Below, piece by piece: positions 33,787 to 41,875 of a stretch of 64,000 nt of DNA (the stretch's first letter is position 1; the number at the start of each line of letters is the position of its first letter). This DNA comes from Halobacterium salinarum DSM 3754 (lineage in GTDB: Archaea > Halobacteriota > Halobacteria > Halobacteriales > Halobacteriaceae), in NCBI RefSeq assembly GCF_008124605.1, contig NZ_VRYN01000002.1, positions 310,001-374,000 of the forward strand. Direction: 5' to 3'. Below the pieces are notes generated by a model that ran no database searches, had not been told where the DNA came from, and was given only the letters and a program-made list of their open reading frames with translations. The translations under genes were made by a program, and so were the position numbers.

Positions 33787-34581
33787 TCACGTCAGGTCGG
33801 CAGCGTACTGATCTGCCAGTCGAGTCGGGGCGGGGAGCTTGTATTGGGTGCAGGTAGCTTCGACGAGGTCGGCCGCAGTCCCGGCGCTCACACGGTGGCC
33901 GGGGCTAACGTAGAGCGGGTTGATGTGGCGCGTCTCCGGGGTCGGGTACTGGCGGGACTGGAGCGCGTAGCCGACCACGGCGCCGTCCGGGGCGTCCATC
34001 GAATCGTCAGCCTCGATCGCTACCCGGGTGCCCGCCGGCAGCGGGTCGGCGAGCGCCGCCGCAGGCGTCCCGCAGAGGAGGCTCTTCGCCACGCCGACCG
34101 CCGGCACGTCGAAGAGCACGCCGACGTGCGTGGCGAGACCCGCCTGTCGGTAGTGGATGCGCCCGCTGCCGTCGACCACGAGCAGGTCCGGCTCGACCGA
34201 CAACGACGACAGCGCGTCGATGACGGCGCTGCCCTCGCGGAACGCCAGCAACCCCGGCACGTAGGGAACGTCCAGCGGCGCGTTGCCCGCAGCGCGCTCG
34301 ATGACGGCGCCGTCCCGGATCGCGACGGCGGCGCTCACCGAGACCTCGTCGTCGCGGAACGCTTGGTCGACGCCAACCACCACGGGGGCCGCTTCGCCGC
34401 TGGTGGTGGCTCCGCCGAGCGCCGCCTGCTCGCCCGGCGGTTCGTCGAGACCGATGCGCTCGGGGGTCAGGCCGTGGTCGTCGGCGAAGTCGGCCACGGC
34501 CGCGATGTCGCGCTGGCGGGACGCCATGGCGTCGGTGTCCAACCCGGGGGCCGGGCGGAACTCAGGACGAACGACGCGCAT
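33787..34581 (-). CDS. nfi: Endonuclease V
   Basis: A 264-residue deoxyinosine-specific endonuclease that cleaves near deaminated adenine. Motifs are VVGVDQAF near residue 70 (first metal Asp), VPGLLAFREGSAVIDAL with the catalytic Glu, DLLVVDGSGRIHYRQAGLATHVGVLFDVP with the second Asp near residue 135, and VGVAKSLLCG. The C-terminal VGYALQSRQYPTPETRHINPLYVSPGH matches the family. The start at 34581 (MRVVRPEF) is 4 nt after the rhomboid stop, so it is likely co-transcribed with that gene. Confidence 0.93.
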   Translation of the reverse strand: MRVVRPEFRPAPGLDTDAMASRQRDIAAVADFADDHGLTPERIGLDEPPGEQAALGGATTSGEAAPVVVGVDQAFRDDEVSVSAAVAIRDGAVIERAAGNAPLDVPYVPGLLAFREGSAVIDALSSLSVEPDLLVVDGSGRIHYRQAGLATHVGVLFDVPAVGVAKSLLCGTPAAALADPLPAGTRVAIEADDSMDAPDGAVVGYALQSRQYPTPETRHINPLYVSPGHRVSAGTAADLVEATCTQYKLPAPTRLADQYAADLT

Positions 34582-34585
34582 GCGG

Positions 34586-35587
34586 TCAGCGCCGCCGCCC
34601 AGGGCCGCCGGGGCCACCCGGGCCGCCCATTCCGCCGCCGGGACCGCCCCCGAACTGCAGTTCGTTGGGGGCGCGTGCGCCCTCACGTTTGAGCTTCGCG
34701 CCGTACAGCAGGCCGATGCCGAGTCCGGCCAGGTGCGCGAGCTGCGCCACACCGCCCGCGCCGATGCCACCGGTGCCCGAGACGAAAATGGAGTACGCCG
34801 CGAACAGGCCGGTGGCGAGCCACAGCGGCATCGGGATCACGAAGTAGAGGTAGATGCGAAGCCCCGGGTTCAACAGGGTGAGCACGCCCATCAGCGCCGC
34901 GATCGCCCCGCTCGCGCCGAGCGTCGCGGAGAACGCGTCGCTGATCAGGAGCCGGCCGTTCTGGGAGGCGATGACTGCCGGCCCCGGGTTCGCCAGGAGG
35001 CTCGCGCCGACTTGCGCCAGTCCGGCCAGGATGCCGGCACCGAGGAACAACGCGACGAACTTCTTCGACCCGATGCGGTCCTCGACGATGGGGCCGAAGA
35101 AGTACAACACGATGCTGTTCAACACGATGTGGGAGAACCCACCGTGGGCGAACACGGACGTCACCCACGTCCAGACGTACTCCGGGTGGGCGGTGTTCAG
35201 CGTGAAGAGGTTGTACCATGTCGGGGAACGGTCGGTGATCCCGGCCAGGGGCGCGATGCCGTACTGGATGACGAACGTCACCCACATCACCCCGAGGAAC
35301 AGGAACGCGGCGTTCCCCCGGAAGTACGCCACCAGCCCGCCGGGCCCGGTGTTGATCGGAATCGCGTCGGCGATACCCCCGCCGCCACCACGGGACTGCT
35401 GGGTGGCCTGCCCGTCGACGGTGTCGTCGAAGCCGCTGTCGAAGACGCCGTTGGGGTCGCCCCAGTTCTCGAGGCCGGGGCAGTCGTGGTTCTCCGGCAG
35501 GCGGTGGTCAGAACAGTAAGTGCCGCCACAGAGCCGACACTGGTATGGCATCGGTTCCTGTGTGCCACACCGATCACACGTCGCCAT
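34586..35587 (-). CDS. Rhomboid family intramembrane serine protease with AN1-type zinc finger
   Basis: A 333-residue protein. Residues 4-35 form an AN1-like zinc finger (Cys4, Cys7, Cys17, Cys20, Cys25, His28, His33, Cys35). After a Gln/Gly linker comes a rhomboid core of six or more membrane segments with the nucleophile Ser226 in LGASGAIAAL and the catalytic His285 in LAHLAGLGIG, plus HIVLNSIVLYFFGPIVE upstream. The C-terminal tail is Gly/Pro-rich. Rhomboids cleave membrane proteins within the bilayer. The start at 35587 (MATCDRCGTQ) is fixed by the zinc finger. It precedes the endonuclease V gene by 4 nt. Confidence 0.93.
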   Translation of the reverse strand: MATCDRCGTQEPMPYQCRLCGGTYCSDHRLPENHDCPGLENWGDPNGVFDSGFDDTVDGQATQQSRGGGGGIADAIPINTGPGGLVAYFRGNAAFLFLGVMWVTFVIQYGIAPLAGITDRSPTWYNLFTLNTAHPEYVWTWVTSVFAHGGFSHIVLNSIVLYFFGPIVEDRIGSKKFVALFLGAGILAGLAQVGASLLANPGPAVIASQNGRLLISDAFSATLGASGAIAALMGVLTLLNPGLRIYLYFVIPMPLWLATGLFAAYSIFVSGTGGIGAGGVAQLAHLAGLGIGLLYGAKLKREGARAPNELQFGGGPGGGMGGPGGPGGPGRRR

Positions 35588-35681
35588 CGACACACCGTAG
35601 GCGTGGGCTGTGGTTATGGCTTTGGGTCGGCGCGTTGATAGGAGCCGCGTTGCTTTTGCGGGTCGCAGGGCAACCCACCGT

Positions 35682-36095
35682 ATGCGCGAATCAGAGCGGA
35701 AACAACTGCTGGCGCGGATCGACAAGGAGACAGCGACGGTGGGCACCTCGATCCCCGACGAGGTCGAGGTACAGGGAGAGACGATCGAGTTGGCGTCGTT
35801 CGTTTTCGACGTGAAACGCCACGACACCATCCCCGACGACCTGGAGACGGAGGTCGAGCACGCGAAACAGTCGCTGCGCCGCGAGCGCAAGCAGCGCCGC
35901 GAGCGGATCGAAGACGGCGACATCAGCTACGAGACCGGCGACCGGGAGGCCGACGTGATCATCGGGATCGACAGGGCGTTGCACGCCCTGGAGTCACTGG
36001 GGGAGACGAACATCGAGGCCGAGGAGCGCGCCCGGGAGACCGCCGACAAGAAGCGCTGGGTGTCGTTCGTTCAGTCAGCGCTCGGCAACTCCTGA
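35682..36095 (+). CDS. DUF5788-like haloarchaeal protein
   Basis: A 137-residue soluble, highly charged, mainly helical protein (RESERKQLLARIDKETATVG at the start). A beta stretch (VEVQGETIELASFVFDVKRHDT) is followed by a long Arg/Glu helix (EHAKQSLRRERKQRRERIE). The C-terminus has VSFVQSALGN. It resembles the small haloarchaeal DUF5788 family, of unknown function. The start at 35682 is chosen because the upstream frame overlaps the rhomboid start. It converges on the next gene with 38 nt between, which include a 5-bp CCCCC/GGGGG hairpin. Confidence 0.7.
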   Translation: MRESERKQLLARIDKETATVGTSIPDEVEVQGETIELASFVFDVKRHDTIPDDLETEVEHAKQSLRRERKQRRERIEDGDISYETGDREADVIIGIDRALHALESLGETNIEAEERARETADKKRWVSFVQSALGNS

Positions 36096-36133
36096 ACGGT
36101 GTGGCGTTCTCGGACCACCCCCACGGGGGGCTG

Positions 36134-37036
36134 TCAGTCGCTGTTTTGCTCCCACCACTCGCAGGCCTCCATGTCGTCCATGCGCTCGTCGTAGAGGCCA
36201 CAGTACGGCTGCATGCCGTCCTCCGTGTCGACGTAGTCGAAGTGCGTGCAGTTACCACAGTATTCGTCCGGCCCCGGGCCGTCACGGGAGTCCGAGCCGT
36301 CGAGCGGCGAGGAGATGTCGGTCTCGGTCGCGCCGCCGTCAGAGACCGACGCTCCCCCGGGCGGGGAGGGTTGCGAGCGCGGGGTCGACTGCGCGCTGGG
36401 TTTCGGCTCGGAGGCGTTGGCGCGGGTCTCCTGGGCGGGGTCTTCGACGCCGCCGAACACGCCGACCCCGCCGAACCCCTCGGCGTCGAGGGCTTCCCGG
36501 GCGGTTTCGACGTCCGTCGTTGGCACCTCGACGGTGCGCGTTTCGCCGTTCTGTTCGACGGTCATGGTCACGGTGCCGCCCGGATCGTTGCGGGTTTTGA
36601 ACGTCGCGACCGCGGTGAACAGACACCAGAAGGTGGTGATGATGCCGGCCGCGTAGACGACGATGAACGCCAGCGTCTCGGTGCTGGCGGCCCCGGCGTC
36701 GTACCACTTGTAGGGGTAGGCGATGCGGAACAGCATCACGCCGAGAACGGTCAGCCCGGAGCCGAGAGCGGCGGCCGCGCGCTGGAGGCGGTTGGCGGGC
36801 AACACCGTGAAGATCCCCACGAAGACGGCGGGGATGCCGAGCCCGCCGAGCACGCCCGCGATCTCACGGCTCTCATAGGTTCCGAACCCCCGCGATAACA
36901 GGAGTTCGGTCGCGCCCGCGAGGATTCCTCCGGCCACGAGCAGCGCGCCCGCAGCGAACAGTCCCATGCCGAGATACACCCGGCGGGTGCTCGCTTCGCC
37001 GCCACGGCTGTCGTACGCTTCCCCGAGGCTCGTCAT
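36134..37036 (-). CDS. Four-helix membrane protein with C-terminal cysteine cluster
   Basis: A 300-residue haloarchaeal protein resembling the DUF7139 group. Four membrane segments lie at about residues 20-45, 60-85, 88-110 and 122-150. The cytoplasmic half includes VTMTVEQNGETRTVEVPTTD and an acidic Pro/Ser linker, and the extreme C-terminus has four cysteines (CGNC, then a single Cys in PYCGLY and another in EACEWW) that could bind a metal or iron-sulfur cluster. Function unknown. The start at 37036 (MTSLGEAYDS) is chosen over an in-frame codon seven residues upstream. Confidence 0.75.
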   Translation of the reverse strand: MTSLGEAYDSRGGEASTRRVYLGMGLFAAGALLVAGGILAGATELLLSRGFGTYESREIAGVLGGLGIPAVFVGIFTVLPANRLQRAAAALGSGLTVLGVMLFRIAYPYKWYDAGAASTETLAFIVVYAAGIITTFWCLFTAVATFKTRNDPGGTVTMTVEQNGETRTVEVPTTDVETAREALDAEGFGGVGVFGGVEDPAQETRANASEPKPSAQSTPRSQPSPPGGASVSDGGATETDISSPLDGSDSRDGPGPDEYCGNCTHFDYVDTEDGMQPYCGLYDERMDDMEACEWWEQNSD

Positions 37037-37126
37037 GCATTCGCCTTGTCGTCGCAAGGTAAAAACACTACGTCAGACGCGGCCCGCTTCGAAAGCTTGA
37101 ATCCGAGGCCTCCCGAAGCCGCGGAC

Positions 37127-37408
37127 ATGAGCGATGACAACGACGAGGACGCACCCGCCGTCGAACTCGGGGAGGGGGCGCGCGTCGCTGGGGCACCGAT
37201 CGCGCGCGTGGCGTCCCGGCTGACGTGGGCGCTCCAGAAAAGCGAGGTCGTCCGTAAGGAGGGAGACACGGTGGTTCGGACGCCCGACGGTCCCCGGGAT
37301 CTGGACGCCGTGCTCGAAGACGTATCGACGCCGTATTTCGAGACGCGCCGCGAGTTCGAGCGCGACGTGCGTGCCGCGATGGGTGCCGGCCCGGTGCCGA
37401 CTGAATAA
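37127..37408 (+). CDS. DUF5789-like small haloarchaeal protein
   Basis: A 93-residue acidic protein ([20 protein letters not shown]). The middle part ([35 protein letters not shown]) is the conserved core of a small haloarchaeal family with helices flanking a beta hairpin, recalling a winged-helix-like fold. The C-terminal helix has [17 protein letters not shown]. No known function. The start at 37127 is set by the family start; the 27 codons upstream are non-coding. Confidence 0.7.
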   Translation: MSDDNDEDAPAVELGEGARVAGAPIARVASRLTWALQKSEVVRKEGDTVVRTPDGPRDLDAVLEDVSTPYFETRREFERDVRAAMGAGPVPTE

Positions 37409-37426
37409 CGGCACGAGACGGGACGC

Positions 37427-37460
37427 TGGTTCCCACCCCACGGGAACCACAGGATAACCA
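37427..37460 (+). promoter_or_regulatory. mpcT promoter region with perfect 8-7-8 inverted repeat
   Basis: TGGTTCCC (37427-37434), a 7-nt spacer, and GGGAACCA (37442-37449) form a perfect inverted repeat. It ends 1 nt before a TATA-like aggataacca element (37451-37460), about 33 nt before the mpcT ATG. The repeat therefore covers the BRE position. It could instead be the 3' hairpin of the DUF5789 gene, which ends 18 nt upstream. Confidence 0.5.
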
Positions 37461-37488
37461 TTTTGTTGGGGGACATAGACGATTAGGC

Positions 37489-39372
37489 ATGAACATAACA
37501 CAGGCATACAAGCGCTCGCTGTGGTGGTCGATGGACATGGTGGGGGCGACCGGCAGCGTCGAGCGGAAGATGCTGACCGCCGTTGGGCTGCAGTTCCTCG
37601 CAGCCGGCGGGATGGCGTTCCTGACCGTGTTCACCGCCGGCACCGTGCAACTGATCGGTGTCGGTGGGATGCTCGCGTTGTCCGTCGTGGCGTTCTACAA
37701 CACCTACCTCATCGCCGAGGCGGACTTCGTGGAGCCCCTGGTTGCCCTGGAGGACGCCGCCGACGACATCGCGGCCGGGGAGTTCGAGCGCGCGGACATC
37801 CCGTCCTCGAAGCGCGACGACGAGATCGCGAGTCTGGTCGCGTCCTTCGATGGGATGCAGTCGAACCTCGAAGTGGCCTCCCGGCAGGCCGACGCACTGG
37901 CGCGCCAGGCGTTCGACGACCCCGCACTCGACGAGTCGGTGCCGGGGGCGTTCGGGGAGAGCATCACGGAGATGGCCGACAGCCTCGAAGCGTACACCGC
38001 AGAACTGGAGGACAAAACCGCCGAGTTGGAACACCAGCAGGCGGAACTAGAGCGCCAGTCCGAGCAACTGCGGGCGCTGGTGGATGCGCTGTCGGAGGCG
38101 ACCGACGCCGCGCGCGCCGGGGACTTGACCGCGACCGTGGACGCGGCCGCGCTGGACGTCACCGACGACCATCGGGCGGCGGTTGAGGATTTCAACCAGT
38201 TGCTGGAAACGCTTGCGGACACCATCAGTGACATCCAGTCGTTCTCGGACGCGGTGCTTGCGGTGTCACGGACGACCGACGAGCGCGTCGACGCGGTGGC
38301 GGACAGGAGCGCGGCCGTGAGCGAGAGCGTCACCGAGATCGCGGACGGCGCAAACCAGCAGACCAACCAGTTGAACAACATCGCCGCCGAGATGGACACC
38401 GTCTCCGCGACCGTCGAGGAGATCGCGGCCAGCGCCAACGACGTGGCGAAGACCGCGCAGGCGGCGGCGGACCGCGGCGAGGACGGCCGCGGCGAGGTCG
38501 AGGAGACCATCGAGGCGTTGCGCGCGCTGCGCGAGCAGAGCCAGGCCGTCGCGGAGACCGTCGAGTCACTGGCTGCGGAGGTCGAACGCATCGACGGTAT
38601 CACGGCGCTCATCGAGGACATCGCCGAGGAGACGAACATGCTGGCGTTGAACGCCTCCATCGAGGCCGCCCGCACTGGCTCCGACGGCGACGGCTTCGCG
38701 GTCGTCGCCGACGAGGTCAAGGACCTCGCCGAGGAGACCCGCGAGCAGGCGGCCGACATCTCCGAGATCGTCGATGCCGTGACCGAGAAGGCCGAAGACG
38801 CCTCGATCGCCATCGGGGAGGTCGACGCCGAGGTCGAGCGCAAGATCACGAAAGCGGAGGGCGTGTTGCGGGATTTCGAGGCGATCGTCGACGAGGTGGC
38901 GAACGTCAACCACGCAGTCCAGGAGATTTCGGACGCCACCGACCAGGGCGCGCAGTCGGTCACTGATGTCGTGGGGATGGTCGAGGAGGTCGCGTCGGTC
39001 AGCGAGGAGACGGCCGCCGAGTCGGATACGGTGGCGGACAACGCCGCCGAGCAGACGGACGCCACCGACGAGGTCGCCGACCAGATGGACGAACTGGCCG
39101 AGCAGACCGCGGCGCTGGCGGGGATGCTGGATGACTTCACGGTGCCTGCGGACGCGGGCACGGCCGACCAGTCGGTGGCTGATGACAGCCCGACTGCACA
39201 GCCTCCGGCGGCGGACGACGAGCCGGCTGCCGCCGTTGTTGACCAGCCACAGCCGGCGAGCGACGCCGAGGACGAAGAGGGGGTTCCGGATTCGGGTGGC
39301 GAGTCGGTCGCCGTCAGCGACGGTGGCTGGGCGGACGACAGGTCGTCGTTCACGTGGGCGGACAGCCAGTAG
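37489..39372 (+). CDS. mpcT: Methyl-accepting taxis transducer, matching MpcT (Htr14)
   Basis: A 627-residue transducer. Two membrane helices lie back-to-back near residues 27-48 and 52-72 with almost no extracellular loop, so it has no periplasmic-type sensor domain. A HAMP region follows (about 73-125), then a coil and a long methyl-accepting signalling hairpin with the conserved tip [17 protein letters not shown] near residue 380. Glu/Gln-rich methylation heptads flank it. The acidic C-terminal tail ends FTWADSQ. Length and missing sensor domain match Halobacterium MpcT, known to signal changes of membrane potential to the flagellar motor through CheA/CheY. Confidence 0.85.
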   Translation: MNITQAYKRSLWWSMDMVGATGSVERKMLTAVGLQFLAAGGMAFLTVFTAGTVQLIGVGGMLALSVVAFYNTYLIAEADFVEPLVALEDAADDIAAGEFERADIPSSKRDDEIASLVASFDGMQSNLEVASRQADALARQAFDDPALDESVPGAFGESITEMADSLEAYTAELEDKTAELEHQQAELERQSEQLRALVDALSEATDAARAGDLTATVDAAALDVTDDHRAAVEDFNQLLETLADTISDIQSFSDAVLAVSRTTDERVDAVADRSAAVSESVTEIADGANQQTNQLNNIAAEMDTVSATVEEIAASANDVAKTAQAAADRGEDGRGEVEETIEALRALREQSQAVAETVESLAAEVERIDGITALIEDIAEETNMLALNASIEAARTGSDGDGFAVVADEVKDLAEETREQAADISEIVDAVTEKAEDASIAIGEVDAEVERKITKAEGVLRDFEAIVDEVANVNHAVQEISDATDQGAQSVTDVVGMVEEVASVSEETAAESDTVADNAAEQTDATDEVADQMDELAEQTAALAGMLDDFTVPADAGTADQSVADDSPTAQPPAADDEPAAAVVDQPQPASDAEDEEGVPDSGGESVAVSDGGWADDRSSFTWADSQ

Positions 39373-39384
39373 CGGCCCCGCCAG

Positions 39385-40155
39385 TCAGAAGAGGTGGATG
39401 AGTTCGGGTGCGTCGACAGTGGTCGAGAGGTAGGTCAGCCCGAACAGAGTGCCGTTGTAGAGGCCGTGTGTGAGTGCGGGGACAGCGAGGTTGCCGGTTT
39501 TCTCGTAGAGCACGCCGAAGACGATGCTCGGCACGAACAGGATGGCGATCGTGGCGGCCGCCGCCGGGAGGCCACCGGAGAGCGCAAGGATGTGTATCGG
39601 TGCGAACATCATCGACGCCAGCAGGATCGCCGGCCCGGCGCTGAACCGCTCGCGCAGCGAGCCCTGAATGATGCCGCGGAACAGCAGCTCCTCGCCGGGG
39701 CCGACGAGCAGGAACTGGCAGACCACGAGGAGGGGGATGATGCCGGGGTTTTGGGCTGCCGTTTCGCCGACGGAGTTCGGCGCCGTCTCGACGGAGAGCG
39801 CGGTGAGCACGATGCTGATGATGAACAGACCCGTGAACGACGCGAAGAACCCGCCGAGGACGTAGCCGATGTCGCGCAGTGACGGCACCGAGACGTTCAG
39901 CAGCGACCAGCCGTCACCCCGCCACCGGAGGTACGCCCACGCGACCAGCGGGAACGACAGCCCTTGGAGTGCGATCAGGGAGACGCCGATCTCGACGATC
40001 GGGCCGACGTTCCCCGTGGCCGCCGGGGTGAGCCGCATGTATCCGATCAAGAGTGAGACCGCTAGGATCGATCCGAAGGCGATGGCGACGATAGTGAGGA
40101 GGACCGCAATCCCGACCGCCCGAAGCTGTGGACGATACGAAGTGGCCGAGGTCAT
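39385..40155 (-). CDS. CPBP family intramembrane metalloprotease (CAAX protease-like)
   Basis: A 256-residue integral membrane protein with about eight hydrophobic segments. The ABI/CPBP motifs are present: EELLFRGIIQGSL (the EExxxR motif) near residue 152 and a later ASMMFAPIHILALS with a metal-ligand His near residue 185, then a VFGVLYEKTGNLAVPALTHGLYN segment with a further His. Family members process prenylated or other membrane proteins, or act in immunity functions. It ends 12 nt from the convergent mpcT stop. A minus-strand T-rich stretch (about 40178-40186), 27 nt before the start, is a likely promoter. Confidence 0.88.
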   Translation of the reverse strand: MTSATSYRPQLRAVGIAVLLTIVAIAFGSILAVSLLIGYMRLTPAATGNVGPIVEIGVSLIALQGLSFPLVAWAYLRWRGDGWSLLNVSVPSLRDIGYVLGGFFASFTGLFIISIVLTALSVETAPNSVGETAAQNPGIIPLLVVCQFLLVGPGEELLFRGIIQGSLRERFSAGPAILLASMMFAPIHILALSGGLPAAAATIAILFVPSIVFGVLYEKTGNLAVPALTHGLYNGTLFGLTYLSTTVDAPELIHLF

Positions 40156-40194
40156 GCACCAGCGTTGGCGGCGGTGCTCAAAAAAACCCCAGTG

Positions 40195-40413
40195 CTACGG
40201 CTCCTCGCGATTGCGGCGGTCCTCGCGCAGCGCCGCGACCTCTCCTTCGAGGTGCTCGACGCGGGCTTCGAGGTCGCTGCCCCCACGATCCGAAACGGCG
40301 CGGACGACCCAAACGGTGCCGTAGGCGACTGCTGCGATCAGAATCAGGAGGAAGGCCATGACTGCGAGCTCCATGCCACTCGGGACACCACCGATGAACA
40401 CTGGGGGGACCAT
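40195..40413 (-). CDS. Small single-pass membrane protein
   Basis: A 72-residue protein: short N-terminus (MVPPVFIGGVPSG), one transmembrane helix (MELAVMAFLLILIAAVAYGTVWVV), then a charged helix with heptads (LEARVEHLEGEVAALRED). The layout suggests a membrane-anchored coiled coil that could oligomerise. An internal ATG (MELAV) is an alternative start. A cctttatctag TATA-like box about 24 nt before the first ATG favours the longer form. Function unknown. It lies 33 nt after nreA. Confidence 0.65.
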   Translation of the reverse strand: MVPPVFIGGVPSGMELAVMAFLLILIAAVAYGTVWVVRAVSDRGGSDLEARVEHLEGEVAALREDRRNREEP

Positions 40414-40446
40414 GTGGTCAGCGATAGACAGGGAACTAGATAAAGG

Positions 40447-41736
40447 TTAGGCGAACTCCGAGAGCGCGCTTTGGACGCCGGCAACCATGTCGGACTTGCG
40501 GCGGAGGGCGGCCAGCGAGACCGGGAGGTGGTCGCTGATCTCCGCGACCGCGCCGTGGAAGGTCTCGGCCTCGCCCGGCTGGCCGTCGAAGGCGTTGCGG
40601 ACGCTCTCCCGGACCTGCCAGACGCCGACGGGTGCCCAGTAGTCGTCGCTGACCTCCCGGAGCACCAGCGCCTTCGCCTGCCGGCCGATGTCCGAGAGGT
40701 GCTCAAGGACGCCGAGGCGGGCGGCGTAGTACGCGCCCGCCGTCTCGTCGACGTAGCCGGTCCGGCCCTCGTAGCCCTCGCTGGCGGCCGCCATCCAGAG
40801 GTCACCACCCGGATCCGGGTTCCAGATGCTGCCCGGGGCTTTCATCTCCACGAGTTCGTGCTCCCAGCGGCCGGGCGCCAGCACCACCCAGTAGCGGTTC
40901 CCCATGTACTCGTTGACGTGGACGGTGACCTCATCGACGCTGGGTGCGTCCCGGATCGTTCCGCGGAGGTACTGGCCGACCGTGTCGTCGACGGCCGTGA
41001 TCGACCACCGCGTGGGGACGAGGCGGCGGTGGTGGCCCTGCCCGAGCGCGCCCACCGAGAGCACGCGGTTGATCTGGTAGACGTCTAACCCCCGCCGGTA
41101 GAGGTACGTCATCGCGCCCTCGGCCGCCCAGTCGTCGTCGGCGAGGGTTTTCTCCACGTACCGCGGCACGTGAGGGTTCTCCCCGAGGGCGGCGGATTCG
41201 GCGCTTGCGTTCGGCCCCGACGGCGCGTTCGCCGCCGGGCTCGTGTACTCCTCGCGGTCGAACGTCGGGGCGTCCGACAGCCCGATTTCGACGTCCACCG
41301 GCCGGTCGGCCATCGCGACTTCGCGCTGCGTGCCGACGAAGCCGTCCCAAACGTCGTGGACGTTCACGTTCGCCGCCCGACGGGAGTTCAGCAGGCCGGT
41401 CCGGTACTGGAGGACGTTGTCGATGCCGAGGCCCTGCTGGTACCACTCGCCGCTCGTCGCGAACTCCGCGGGGTCGGCGTCCCCGGCGACCGGCGAGAGG
41501 ATGCCCGCCGAGACGTCCGGGTACGCCGACCGCCCGACGAACACCGACGGCGCGGTCGCCCCAACGAGGGTGTCGCCCTGCAGCGCCTCGGTGACGCCCT
41601 GTTCGACGTCCGCGACGAAGTCCAGGATCTCGTAGGATTTCTCGGCAGCGAGTTGCTGGCGGCGCTGGTGCTCGCTGTCCGGCTGGAGGTCGTCGATGTA
41701 CTCGTCGAGGTGCACGCCCGACCGTAGTGTGGCCAT
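40447..41736 (-). CDS. nreA: DNA repair protein NreA
   Basis: A 429-residue archaeal protein of the Nre family. The core APSVFVGRSAYPDVSAGILSPV near residue 65, the NSRRAANVNV segment, and the later GHHRRLVPTRWSITAVDDTVG near residue 245 are characteristic. The extreme C-terminus QSALSEFA fits a PCNA-interacting box (Q-x-x-L-x-x-F), a known feature of Nre proteins. Haloarchaeal NreA is implicated in tolerance to mitomycin-type DNA damage. There is no recognised nuclease motif and no N-terminal zinc cluster here. The gene follows topA on the same strand with 139 nt between, containing a perfect inverted repeat. Confidence 0.82.
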   Translation of the reverse strand: MATLRSGVHLDEYIDDLQPDSEHQRRQQLAAEKSYEILDFVADVEQGVTEALQGDTLVGATAPSVFVGRSAYPDVSAGILSPVAGDADPAEFATSGEWYQQGLGIDNVLQYRTGLLNSRRAANVNVHDVWDGFVGTQREVAMADRPVDVEIGLSDAPTFDREEYTSPAANAPSGPNASAESAALGENPHVPRYVEKTLADDDWAAEGAMTYLYRRGLDVYQINRVLSVGALGQGHHRRLVPTRWSITAVDDTVGQYLRGTIRDAPSVDEVTVHVNEYMGNRYWVVLAPGRWEHELVEMKAPGSIWNPDPGGDLWMAAASEGYEGRTGYVDETAGAYYAARLGVLEHLSDIGRQAKALVLREVSDDYWAPVGVWQVRESVRNAFDGQPGEAETFHGAVAEISDHLPVSLAALRRKSDMVAGVQSALSEFA

Positions 41737-41813
41737 TCACTTGACCGCGGCGCTACTGGCGGCCCGTTCCGCCGCAACCAGAACACACCCATCACGGGGG
41801 CACGTAGGCGGCG

Positions 41814-41838
41814 ATACGACACGCAATCCGTGTCGTAT
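41814..41838. repeat. Perfect 10-5-10 inverted repeat between topA and nreA
   Basis: ATACGACACG (41814-41823), spacer CAATC, then CGTGTCGTAT (41829-41838). It lies 78-102 nt upstream of nreA and 38 nt after the topA stop. The sequence downstream in the topA direction has no T-tract, so an operator for nreA or an RNA stem is favoured over a terminator. Confidence 0.6.
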
Positions 41839-41875
41839 GTCACACGCTTGGCGGCCCGGATCGAGCGGGCGGCTG

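Noticed and set aside
36118-36130. CCCCC-ACG-GGGGG hairpin between convergent genes
   Set aside because: Only 5 bp and no T-tract; short GC stems like this are expected by chance in such GC-rich DNA.
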